The position numbers and the translations under genes are program-made. The notes under the pieces are model-generated. The model worked only from the letters and a program-made list of their open reading frames with translations, ran no database searches and was not told the origin of the DNA. Source: Undaria pinnatifida (taxonomy: Eukaryota; Sar; Phaeophyceae; Laminariales; Alariaceae). Taken from it: a stretch of 64,000 bases of DNA. Shown here piece after piece: positions 23,201-35,200 of the stretch; position 1 is the stretch's first letter; every line of letters starts with the position of its first letter. The stretch is taken from the NCBI GenBank assembly GCA_012845835.1, contig JABAKD010000004.1, positions 6,801,765 through 6,865,764 on the forward strand, given 5' to 3'.

Positions 23201-26200
23201 TTTGTTTAGCGGGGAGGCAGGGGGGCGGGGGGGGGGGGGATTTAAACTTGCCGGGTCTTTTAGGATTCCCCCGTGCCGTAGGCGTGGTCAGCACCGAATA
23301 GCCCCTCCATGGAACTATCTTGGGCCATAACAAACAGCGACCCGTTCCAAATGGCAAGGGCGGCGATTGTCGGCCAAACCGCTCGTGACCGACGACGGCC
23401 CCTCGGCTGGAGAAGTACGCTTTATAGGCGCGCGGACGCAGGCTACGATAGAGGTATCGCTTCTTGGCGAACTGCGTTGCTCAATGGCGGGACTCCTTAA
23501 CCCAAATTATCTCAAAGTTTTCGTTCTTGTCTTGTAATGTTTAAGTTTTTTTGTCACACTTACCTAGGCAGCGGGCTCATCCGACACTAGGTTGAACTTT
23601 CGGCCTGACTCAACATCTGTTTTTCGGTTTAGATCGAGGCTGCGGCTTCGGGGGTACCCCTAATTTCGGCTACCGGGTATGTGTTATCATACTCGCGCGA
23701 GTGACTATGCACCTCACGGACAAAAACACGTTCGGCGATTTTTCTTGTGCAGAGCGTTGGTAACTGTCCCTTTCCGTGAAAATATCGAGAATGTTACACA
23801 GCACGAAAGGAAAGGAAGCTTGTGACCGCAAGGAACACGGGGTCACTGGCGCGAGTGTGACACCGAGCCAGTGAACAAAAAATATATGCCCAAAGAAGAG
23901 GGGGTGAAGCAACATAACCACACCCTACCGCACCATTGGTCGTTACGGAATAGACAACTCTTTAATCGAGCCGGCCATGAAAAGCAGAAAAAGAAAAGCA
24001 AAAAAAAAAAGAGACGCAACACACTACACCCGAAGCGTGTGGCTTTGAACCTTGATTTTTTCGTTGGATACTACGAAAGAAAGTTTTGACGCGTGCTACG
24101 ATAGGGGCAGAGCACTTCACTTTTAAGTTGAAATGCTTGGAAATGGCGGGGCAAGCGGCTCCTTAACCCATCTTTCGTCGGAGATTCAGATATATCTCCA
24201 TCCGGTTTTGCCACAACTGGAGTTTGTAAGCCCTAACTGTAATGGTAATGGGGTCGTGAATCGGGCAAGACACGCTTATTTTCGTCCGACGTGTACAGTT
24301 CATGGTGTGGGAGATACAGGGCACGACTGATGCTAGCATAGGCCCCCACAAAGCCAGCGACTTTCCTCAACAAACGTTTCATCACCTGCTCGACACAAGA
24401 GAGGATACTATCGAAAAAAACTATCCATACATGCAAAGGTCTATCGATCGATGACGTCGGGGTGTCGAGGGACGCCGTACTTGAGGAGATACGACCGGAA
24501 GATGGTTTTGAAGCGGGTGATTTCGTCAAAAGAAAAAGGTGGAGGCGGTACTATAAGAACAAACCGCACGTCAACGTGAGGAGCCTCGGAAACAGCAAAA
24601 ACAAACGGCGCACCTCCATCGTGCCGCTGCGTCTGACGCTTGCTACGATAAAGAGGTGTACAACGTTTTTTCTGAGGTTCGTCAATTCGGGAGCTTAAGA
24701 CCTCTCCCAAAGCCTAACCCAAAATCGTCCGAAGTATACCATTTTTTTTTTTGCATGATTCTCGTTGTGTGCCTAGCTAGGCTAGGCCGTGTGGGAGATT
24801 TCGTCCGGTAACAGTCTTGTGTTTTTCCCAATATCTGTTTTTGGGAGAGGTCTTAAGCTCCCAAATTGAGGAACATCTATGAAAAAAAGTGGCCCACCTC
24901 CGCCGTAGCACGAGTCGTCGATTTTTCGTTGGACCAGTGTAGGCCTAAGGCCGTGGGCTTGATTTTCTCAACGTCAGGGTTTGGATATGGTATGTAGGCC
25001 TCCCCATCGACGCGTGAGTGTTACCGTAGCCAAGAAATAGACGTGCAGCTAATCGGTTCCAAGGCCGCTGAAAGGACAGTATGACTTGAAGGGTTCCTAC
25101 CCCTCGCCAGCACGATTATTTTCGCCAAAGGGGGGCGTAGCGTAACCCGATCAAAATCTCATGCCCTAGGTTTCTAGCGAAATGGCGTCGTTCTACGGTA
25201 GATCCCCCAACTTTTCTTCAACAAATCGCCGGTTTTGAAACTAGCTCCCGGCCGTACCTCCCGAAACACGGTGTCCCTTGCCACCCCGACGTCATTGTTC
25301 GATAGTCCCTTGTGCAAAACAACAAAAAAAATGGAGGGTGTTTTTTAGTCACGCCCTTCCACGTGACGAGCAGCCGTGAAACGCTCGTTAAAAGAAAAAT
25401 CGCTGCTGTTTTGGGGAGGGGGGCTATCGTAGAATCAGTCAATGGTTATGAACAAATGGTGTGTTATCGAAATCAGGGGGACCTGAGTCGACAACAGGTT
25501 CGGCCGATGAACACGCACGTCGCAATAGAGGGAGCGCTTTCTAGGAGCTTAGTTTTCTGAGCTACTGAACCCAAATTGTCGGAATGTCGTTTGATTTTGG
25601 TGATATACCTATTTTATTATTCCTAGGATCCGATCGTCGGGGTAAACGTTTAGCTTGCTCGAAGGCAGCTTTTAGGTGGAAGGTATAGACCTGCTCAAGT
25701 GGGGATCCTCCGAAAACAGTCTGGTACACGCCTCTACTGTATCGGGTGCCACATTAAGTGCTAGCATGACTCTGTCGTAGGACAACGTTCACGCGAGGAG
25801 CCGCAGAAATGTGAGTCGACACTGTGTCCTTAGTGCAGAAAGCGTCCGGGAACAACACCTGGTGCTGCGCGTATGTGCCAGGTGAGAGATGACGCGTTCT
25901 ACGATGGAAGTATACCCTGTCTTGGCAAGAATGGTTTCTGAATGAAATGGGCTCCTTAACCCCGGATCGTAGGAATTTGGTCATTTTTCCCATGATTATC
26001 GTGGTATACACCTAGGCCACGAGATGTCTTGTCTTGAAGAAGTAATATTTTCCCCAAAAAGTCAGATTTTGGGCGAGGTCTTACCCCCTGCATAGCCCCA
26101 AAACCCCAATTCCAAGTAATTCGAAAGGGGTTTCCAGTTGTAAAGGTGTTAAGGTCCTAAGGTGAGGAACCTGAGAAAAAATGCCTTCATAGCCCCAAAA

Positions 26201-29200
26201 CCCCTCCCTATACTAATTCCAAGTGATTTCGAAAGGGGTTTCCAGTTGTAAAGGCGTTAAGATCCTAAGGTGAGGAACCTCAGAAAGAAATGTGGCGCAC
26301 CTCGATCGTAGAACGCGTAGGCCTCGAAAATAGCATTAAGGGGTTGTTAGAGACACAGGCCACCCTTTTTCAGGTGGCAAGTTCCACGTTTATCACTCAC
26401 TTGTACTAGATAAGCTCTTGCATTAGTTCCACACACGCCGCGGACGAACTCCATAACGTTCGATTCCGCGAGGCAAAATCATCATCCCCTTTTTCCTATA
26501 CGCGCATGCCTTGAAGGCATGTGAAACCCTTTTATACCCAGCCGTATCCCATATCTTACGCCTTGCTAGGCTCCCAGGGGAATACCACAATGCCTCACAT
26601 GCATTCTGCGAAAGAGGGTGCACCATTGTTTTTTTCTGAGCCCGCCCTCTGAGGGAAAAAACATGTTTTTGTGAGTAAGTTTAACCTGCAAAGAGCCGGA
26701 CGAAGGAACCCATATCATCATCTAGGTACACACAAAAAAATGCGGAACCAAACAATGTTTCGGCGAGTTTGGGTTAAGGTTCCCCTGTCCGTCCGTCGGA
26801 ACGCAGAACCTCCCAAAAAAAGCTAATACTTCTATCGCAGCACGCGTCAGGCATAAGAAGATGGGCGCACCAGATCCACCTTTTGCTGTAGGGGAATATT
26901 GTGTCCGAGTTCCTCCCCTCCCATGCGCCCGTTTTCGGCTGTACTCGACAGGAAAAGATCCTGGCGTCTGCCGGGATCGACAGCTCCAACTACGCATCAG
27001 GCGTGTTCACGCCAGCTGCGTCGGACAAGGGCGTAACAATCCTGTGAGTGACATTAGCATATAATAACCGATATCTTGTACACATACAATAGTAAAAACG
27101 TAGGGGCCTGTCTCCCTATAGGTGGCGCGGTTTGGGCACGACGCAAGCGGCGATAGAGGTGCACGCGCTATTTTTCTGCTGTACGTACTCCGTCTCCCTA
27201 CGGTGGACCATTTTGGTGAAATCATTGGATTTTGAGGGGCCTCCTGCGCTGGCAAGCGGTCCTCGCCTTGTGTGTCCCCTCTGCGACGAGTGGATGCCTG
27301 ATCGGCGTATGCTCAGCCGGCAGTTCTTCGTGTACCAGTAAATTGTCTGGATAGATAAACGTGTGAATACCGCTGCCGGCAGGGTCCGGATGATCTCAAT
27401 AACTCCGCGACCAAGACTGCTCACGAGGTTTCGGGAGGGAGGACAGGAATTACAACTCTGCGATACCCAAACTGAGACATCCCGATACAGGCTGTGTGGC
27501 CCCATTACTCATAGTAGCGAAAAGACGCGCGATACGATAGAGGCGCACCACTTTTTTTTTTCTAGGTTTCCTCGATTAGGGAGCTTAAGACCTCTCCCAA
27601 AAACTGATTTAGGGAAAAACAAAACCGCCGACCAGATGAAAAATCACCCTTGGCCTAGGTAAAAATCGGGAATCATGCGAAACAAAAGGCGTTTTTTTTT
27701 TACGACGTTTTTTGGGGTGAAGGAGCCCCGTCATTCAGAAACCATTCTTGCCAAAAAAAGGGTATACCTCTATCGTGGCAGGCGTCATCGAGGATACTCC
27801 AATTGGATTGTCATTTTAGTTATCAATAGGGTCCTCCCATGAAGAGCTATCTATTTCCGACGGTTTTCGGTCAAGGAGCCCAGTCACTTACAACAAAAAT
27901 ATCACGCGAAAAGTGCTACCTTTGCCGTAACACGCGTCTACACCTCACCAACAAAGAAAAGCTTATTTTGGAGTAAAAGCAAGTTGAGCGCTTGATGAAC
28001 AGGCCTGAAAAAAGCGTTACTATTGCGAAGCAAAGAAACATTGCAATTCCGACGACGTTGGGTTAATGTGGTTAAAGGAAAGCCCCGGACGTCATTCAGA
28101 AAGTAGCGCAGCCAAAAAGCGGTGTGCCATGTGCACTTCTATCATCGTAGCACGGTCTGCGCACCTTTCCTTTTAAACGACACGCGCTCTTCAAGTCTTG
28201 ACAAAAATTCGTCGGATCTGGCAATCCTCGTGATGCGATAGAAGTTATCTGTGGAATGTAATATTCCCGAAAGGAGTGCAGCGCCATTAACAAACAGCAT
28301 TCTCTCATGGCCTGCGTATATGTAAAACAAAGAGTCGTAATCGAACGTCGCGAAACGAAAGAAAGAAGGGGCCGCCCCCGCCTTTCGTTTTTTTTTTTTT
28401 TTTTTTTTTCTGCGAATAAAGTGTCACACCTCTCCCAGCTCGGGTCCGACGTATTCAGATCCTATGCTCGTAGGGAGGCAGAAAACCGCTTTCGAGCTCC
28501 AGGCACACGACGAGAGCTATTAACAGCCCAAGTTTTCACCCGAAGCATTACTTCGAAGACACACCTTCGAGCAACCCGACCAACGTGTGTATGCGCCACT
28601 CGAGTTCGGAAACAAATATGCTGTTGAAATATCAATACCAACCGATAGTTGCACACTCGACGAGGAGCGACGCGTGCTACCATAGAGGTGCACAATTTTT
28701 TTTTCTGAGGTTCCTCAATTTGGGAGTTTAACCCCTTTGCAACTGGAAACCCATTTTGGGGGACAAAATGACTTGGATTTAGTGTATGGAGGGGTTCGGG
28801 GGCTCTAAAGGGGTTAAGACCTCTCCCAAAACCTGTTTTCGAGAAAAATACTACTGATCCCCGATGAAAAAGCCCATGGGGCCTAAGTACACGACGAGAA
28901 TCACGCAAATCCCATGGACTCAAGTACGCGACGAGAATCATGCAAAAAAAATGGTCAATTTCCGACGATTTTGGGTTAAGGAGCCTCGTCACTCAGAAAA
29001 CATTTCTCGTCAAAAAAAGGTATACCTTTCTCTACCGTAGCACGCGTCGAGCCTCATCCGGTCAGAAACGTGTTGGCCCAAAACGTACAGCCCCTGTACT
29101 ATCCGTGAGACGTCTGCGACCTACTCCAGGTTAACGACGTGTGTGTCACGACAAAGACGGTAACGGTTTTCGGCTGAAGCGTTGCCGGAATGGCGGGGGG

Positions 29201-32200
29201 ATCCTTAACCCAGAATCGTCACTTTTTTGCAACATTTTTACATTGTATACCCATGCCATGGGGTTATGTGGGGGTAACCCGAGGAGGGGGGGGGGGGCGT
29301 GGTTTAGTGGGTGTTGGGAAGCGTTGTCCTCTTCGTTTCGGGTCTTCGGTATCTCTCCATGGGCTCGCTGCCTAAACTCAGGTTTGCACCACACTGCGCT
29401 AAAAATGCATGCTACGATATTATAGAGGTATACCTTCTTTTTTTTTTGCAATTTTTGTTTTTAAATGGCAGGGGTTCCTTAACCCAAAATCCTCGGAATA
29501 GGCTTTTTTTTGCGTGAATGTCGCGATGTACCTAGACCATGGGATTTGTCATCCGGTAGAGCAGTTATATTTTTTTCCAAATCAGCTTTTGGGGTAGGTC
29601 TTGAGCTCCAAAATTGAGGAACCTCAGGAAAAAAAGTGGTGCACATCTATCGTAGTACGCGTCTAAAGATGCGTTAAGAGGGAGCGGGACGAGTAGAACA
29701 GAGCAACGCAGGGTGGCGAGGCGAGGGGCTTCCTGCATGTACGTCCCATTGCCGTCACCTACATAGTAGCGCACCTACACGATGGCCTTGACGTGAACGT
29801 GACATCGAGTATTACCTGGTTTCACCCCAACCGTGACACGTGGTTTCGTGTCCAACCTGTAGGCTGTCCATCTACGGAGAGCACTCCAAAACAACTAGTC
29901 ATCGGGAAGAACTTATTTTGTTTTCCTCAATCAAATCGGTTTAGGGGGGTAACAAGTAGTCAAGGAAGGCACAGAACTTACCCTCACGAGAAGAACCCCA
30001 GAAAAAAATGGGGTGCATCTCTACCGTAGAATACGTCTAACGCCGCCTTTTTTACTGAGGAACTCCTCCTTAAGAATCGTCGGGACACCCTTCCTTGGAG
30101 TCACCCACGCCAAGGAAGGGTGCTGCAGAAGTAGACGAACCATGATTTAGAAGGCATTCGCTCTCTCATGCCAACCCCAGCGTTTCTCCACACGCCACGC
30201 TGTAACGCTGAAACAAATGTACTCGTAGAGTTATCACGCCAACAGATGGTTTCACCCTTCAGGAGCACCTCAACCGGTCAGAACCGCGTTTGGCCCCAAA
30301 CGTGGCAACCCCGTACCTGCGCTGGCATGGCTGACTCTGTGCTCTTCAAGTTCCTCGATATTGGACGCACAGTAGCAGACCGTACGTAGAACATTCCTTT
30401 GAGACGCACATTTTTTATCGTGCTCGGAGCCAGCCGTTGGGAGGCGCCTATTACGATAACAGAGGCAGAATTTATGTTGGTGGAGGCGCACTCTACGACA
30501 GATGTACTAAGGTATGGTCAAGGCAACGGTTGGGGGGTACCTCCGATTTTCACTCCCGGGTCAAAGCCAAAAAATGGTACAGTACTATAGAGGTATACCT
30601 TTTCTTTGCTTTTTTATACCCTTTTTTGGCTTTGACCCGGGAGTGAAAATTGGGGCTACCCCCCTACCGTAGCCTTGATCTAAGAGGTATACCCCTTTTA
30701 GGCTTTGAACCGGGAGTGAAAATTGGGGGGTACTCCCCCACCGTAGCCTTGATCTAAGAGGTATACCCTTTTTAGGCTTTGACCCGGGAGTGAAAATTTG
30801 GGGTAACCCCCCCTGCTGTAGCCTTGATCGTATACTTTTTTTTGGATACAGTATTTTGTGACATGACGGGGCTCCTTAACCCCAAAATCGGGGAGGGTTA
30901 ACTTATTTCTTAGCAAATGTGGCTCTTGGTTGCATGGTGGACCTACAGTAGAGGCCGTGGTGGGTTTGTTCTCGAGTTTGCATTTGTTCAGTTCTTGTAC
31001 TCAAAATCAATTTTTAGGTGATAGGAGCTCCAGGAACAAAAAACGAAAAACGAGGGTGGCACTTCTCCCACGTGCCCGCGGGAAAAAACAGTTTCCGTGT
31101 GAAATGGTTCCTGAATTGACGGGGGTCCTTGACCCAAAATCGCCGGAAATTGACCATTTTTTTCCCGGTGATTCTCGTTGTGTACCTAGGTGGCCACAGA
31201 TTTTTTTCTTGTTTTTTCCCCCCCGCAAATTCGCTTTCCGAATCGGGAGAGAGAGGTCTTACGCTCCTAAATTTCAGGAACCTCAGAAATATAAGTGGTG
31301 CACCTCTACTACTGTGGCAGGCGTCTTTTCGGAATTTAGAGTCTCCTTAACCAAGAGCGGTCGGAATGCCATGAAAAAAGCAGAGATTTTTTTTTCGTTT
31401 TAAACCTAGGCCATGGGATTGAGTGTACATCGATCGGTAGCACTATGGTATATGATAGCACCTTTGGGGGGTTATTTCGTCAACAAATGCTACGACGGGG
31501 GTCCCTTTTTAATGGCCTTTGGTTGCAGTGGCCCGGAGTCACTCGCGCGAGTGACCCCCGGCTCCTTCACGGTCTCCAAGGTTGGGCGTGTTATTTTAAT
31601 CTAGCGACGACCATGGCCACGGTATTGTTGATGTTATGATGTACCCGCGATTTTCACTAAGTAAGGGGTCTACGGCACTCCCACGAGTAACTCTGTACCT
31701 CATTGACGAAACGACTTTACACTACATGCTTGGCGCAGCGTGGCTACTACTGCATAGTGGATTCATGTCGCCATATGAGTATTATGTATAATAGCATCCA
31801 ACCTTGAGACCGCAAAGAAACAGGGGGTCACTCGTGCGAGCGACTCCGGCCCGCTGCAAAAAAAACGGCCCTTAAAGAGGGACACACCTGCACCCTATCG
31901 TAGCATTGGTAATCCGCAACGCAATTTAGCAGCCACGTTGCGCCAAGCATATAGTGTAGAGTCGTTTCGTCGATGGGGTACAGAGTCATTCGTGCGAGTG
32001 GCTCAAGTCGCGTACTGAAAAGCGGGGGTATCCCTTTGCCGTAGCTACTTAATCAACCCCAAATATCGTCTGAAAGTCGTTAATATTTTCTCTTTTTCTT
32101 GGTTTCGTTTTGAACCAATTGTTAGACCAAATTATAGACCATGGGACTGAGTTCAAATCGAGTGGCACTGCAATTTTGCGGGAGGGACGCAGAACCGGAC

Positions 32201-35200
32201 CAAGTGAGGGAGGAGGGAAGCTAAAACACTTCACCGCTACCTTTCTTGCGTAGCACAAGGCCGGGGGAGGTATTAGACCCAGGCGACCGTAGGGGGACTA
32301 TGTTGTTTTTGCGGCCGTTGTCGGCAGTGGGTTGAGTTCACTCGCGCGAGTAACCTTCTGTGCCTTTGCATGGTCTCACGTTTTCTCGATTCTGTCAATT
32401 GACGAAAACAGTCCGGAATGGAGGACTGATTCTTACCACTATAGCCCCCCCCAAAACTGGCGGTTATCTTGGAGGAATGTTTCATGGCTGCTCGACACGA
32501 GGAAGGGTGCCATGAAAAAAACATCCTCAAACATTTTCATGATTGCAGACGAAGGACTATCGAACGACGACGTCGGGGCGGCAAATAGCACCGTATTTCA
32601 GGAGAAACGGCCGGTCGAGCTGGTTTCAAAACGTGCGATGTCGTTAAAGAAATGTTGGTGGGGCTACCGTACAACGACTCGGATTGGTAATTTTAGCTGC
32701 GCCAAATCAATCGCATAAGATTTTTTTTTTGCGACTCTGGTATTGAGATGGGGGTAAATGATACTAGAATATCGTAGCCGCAGTCATTAAAAGATTCAGG
32801 CCTGAATAGACCTCGACCCATCCCACCTTTCGAACGGGTGCAGGAGATAGTCCCTGACCTCTTATCCCCTTTAGAGCCCCCGAACCCCTCCCTATACTAA
32901 ATCCAAGTAATTTTGTACCCAAAAACGGGTTTCCAGTTGTAACGGGGTTAACCAGAGGTAGAAGCTCAACGTTTCACCCGAAAAAATGGGCTTCCTTCAA
33001 AGAAAGATGCATTCATTCACACAACTCGAAAAAAATAAGCACCTAGATGCCTTAGCCCTACAAACGTATTTTACTCGCGTGAAATTTCTTGACTAACCCC
33101 GGTGGGTACTCAAGGAAGCGAGGTCAAATGAGCAACCAACACCCTAATGTCCCGAAACGTACATCCCCTGATACTGCCGTGGGATGACTCCGTGGTCAAG
33201 TGCGGCGTGGCATCGGGATATCGTAGTGCACCGCACCGCACGGCAGGGGGGGCGGGGCGGTAACCCGATTTTCAATATCCTGCCTGAGCCACTCGCAGGA
33301 GCGACATATGTACCTTCACCGTGACAAAACACTCCGGGCGATGCTTGTGGCCCAGCGTACCTACAGCCATCCCACTGGCGGGATTCGTGTTGAAAACTAA
33401 AGCAGCTCGAAAGGCTACGACGCCATAGAAACAGGGCGGTCTCTTGCGCGTGTGACCCCGAGCCACCGACAAGGTCTCTACAACGGGACCCCACCCTGCC
33501 GTATATTTGGTATAACGGTACTATCATTAGATAGTGCCAGTCGATCTTCTCTGGTGTCTCTTGGTAGCGGGAGCTTCCAACCGTTTGAGAACGACGATGC
33601 GGCCTCCTCCGTCGCAAGGACATTTCAAATGTATTTGCGGAATCTGGAATCTATAATCTGGAAACATCTCGAATCCCGAACGTGTGTTGTTTCCGTCGAG
33701 CAGGCTTGAGATGTAAGCGGGGTGCGGGTCGAAAATCCGAAACTCCAGGTTCCAGATTCCGCATTTAGGAAGGCTAAAGTGTGAACAGGTTATAAATGAT
33801 TAGTATCACGTATGGGAACTTGCGGACTGTCGGCGTTTAAAGTTGTCTTCGCGTGACTATAGCAAACATGAGGGATTAGGCAGTACAAAAATCCACGGAA
33901 AGGTATGCGTGTCGTCCATCCACAACACACGTTAGGGTTGGCAATAGAATGTTGAAAATATTTTTTCCACGCGTCCTCTACTGTAGCGTGGGTCGTTGCA
34001 GCTTATCACTTCGATAGCGTGGGCGACAGGGTGTTGTATGTCTTCACCAAGGAGATAGGGCCTCGGATCACCCCCGTCTTATTTCCTTGATCAAATGAAG
34101 GTGTGTGACTGGCGGGTGTGGTTACAGTGTTGGGCATTTACGGTAAAACGCCGGACCGCAGAACCTAATATAAACCCTAATGGCAACCCCAACCCCAAAC
34201 CAACCCTTGGCCGACCTGCATGAAAATTTCGTGGAAAACCCCCCGAGAAAGGCCATATAGTAAATGTTGCCTCGTACGTTTTTCTCTTTGGCAAAGCCCA
34301 TGGTGAACTATTTGTTCCATGCACTTTTTTACGGGGGCGCTGAATGTATTTCTGGTTGCGGGGGTCTCGCCCACCGCACAACGTCGGCCTGTTCGGGCAA
34401 GAATGTTTCCCGCGATGCAATGATAGGTGTTCGTGTCACCGCGATTTACGTAGGCCCCGAAGCGCGCGCACGCACGGCCTTGTCCCGAATAATTATCGCT
34501 GTTGATCTTGTAGGGGACATGAGAGCGAGGAAGTCGGATACTCGACGTAAAGACATTTGTACTTGCAGGGTACGCTGCTGGCAGTGCCTGGACTCATGCT
34601 CCACCCAACTCACGAGCGAAGCACAAGATGACACGATAATGGCGGTTATGATTAAACAAATACTTGTGGTGGTGCCCCCTGCTCGTTGTGAGATCATCGC
34701 TCCTTTTGCACCAACCCGCGTCGTTATGTGGCGTGTCCAGGAGGAAATGGATCAAGCAAATCGCTTCCGGCGGTCCGCCTTGGAGCGAGGGCTGCGACAC
34801 TGCTTTGCCATCTCGTGAACACAATCGCGATGTGCTGTTCGACGTCTACCGGGTAAGCACGACCTTGCCTTGGTGTGCTGAGTTATGCGTCGAGCGTATG
34901 GGGTGTGGTGTGTCGATATCTATGTCGAGTGGGTGTGTGTCACGATGGACAGCACCTATGGTACCGCGCCTTAGACTAACAGTATGAATGAATGGAGCAT
35001 CCCCCCGCTGAAACGCCTGCTACGATAGAGGTATACCCTTTTTTGGCGAGAATGTTTTCTGAATGACGGGGCCCGGGCCCCTTAACCCAAAATCGTCGGA
35101 AATTGGTCGTTTTCTTGCATGATTCTCGCTTCTATACCAAGGCCATGGGATTTTTCCTCCGGTCAGCAGTTTTGTTCTTCTCCAAATCATTCTTTTGGGA

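Noticed and set aside
25839-25881. Possible exon between exons 6 and 7 ([14 protein letters not shown])
   Set aside because: Splice signals exist, but exon 7 begins with EK directly after the HHQ of exon 6, as the family requires, so nothing is missing here.
34264-34818. 184-codon open frame on the plus strand
   Set aside because: It overlaps exon 8 of gene 1 in a different frame. In 64 kb read in six frames one run of this length is expected about once by chance, and it carries no motif.
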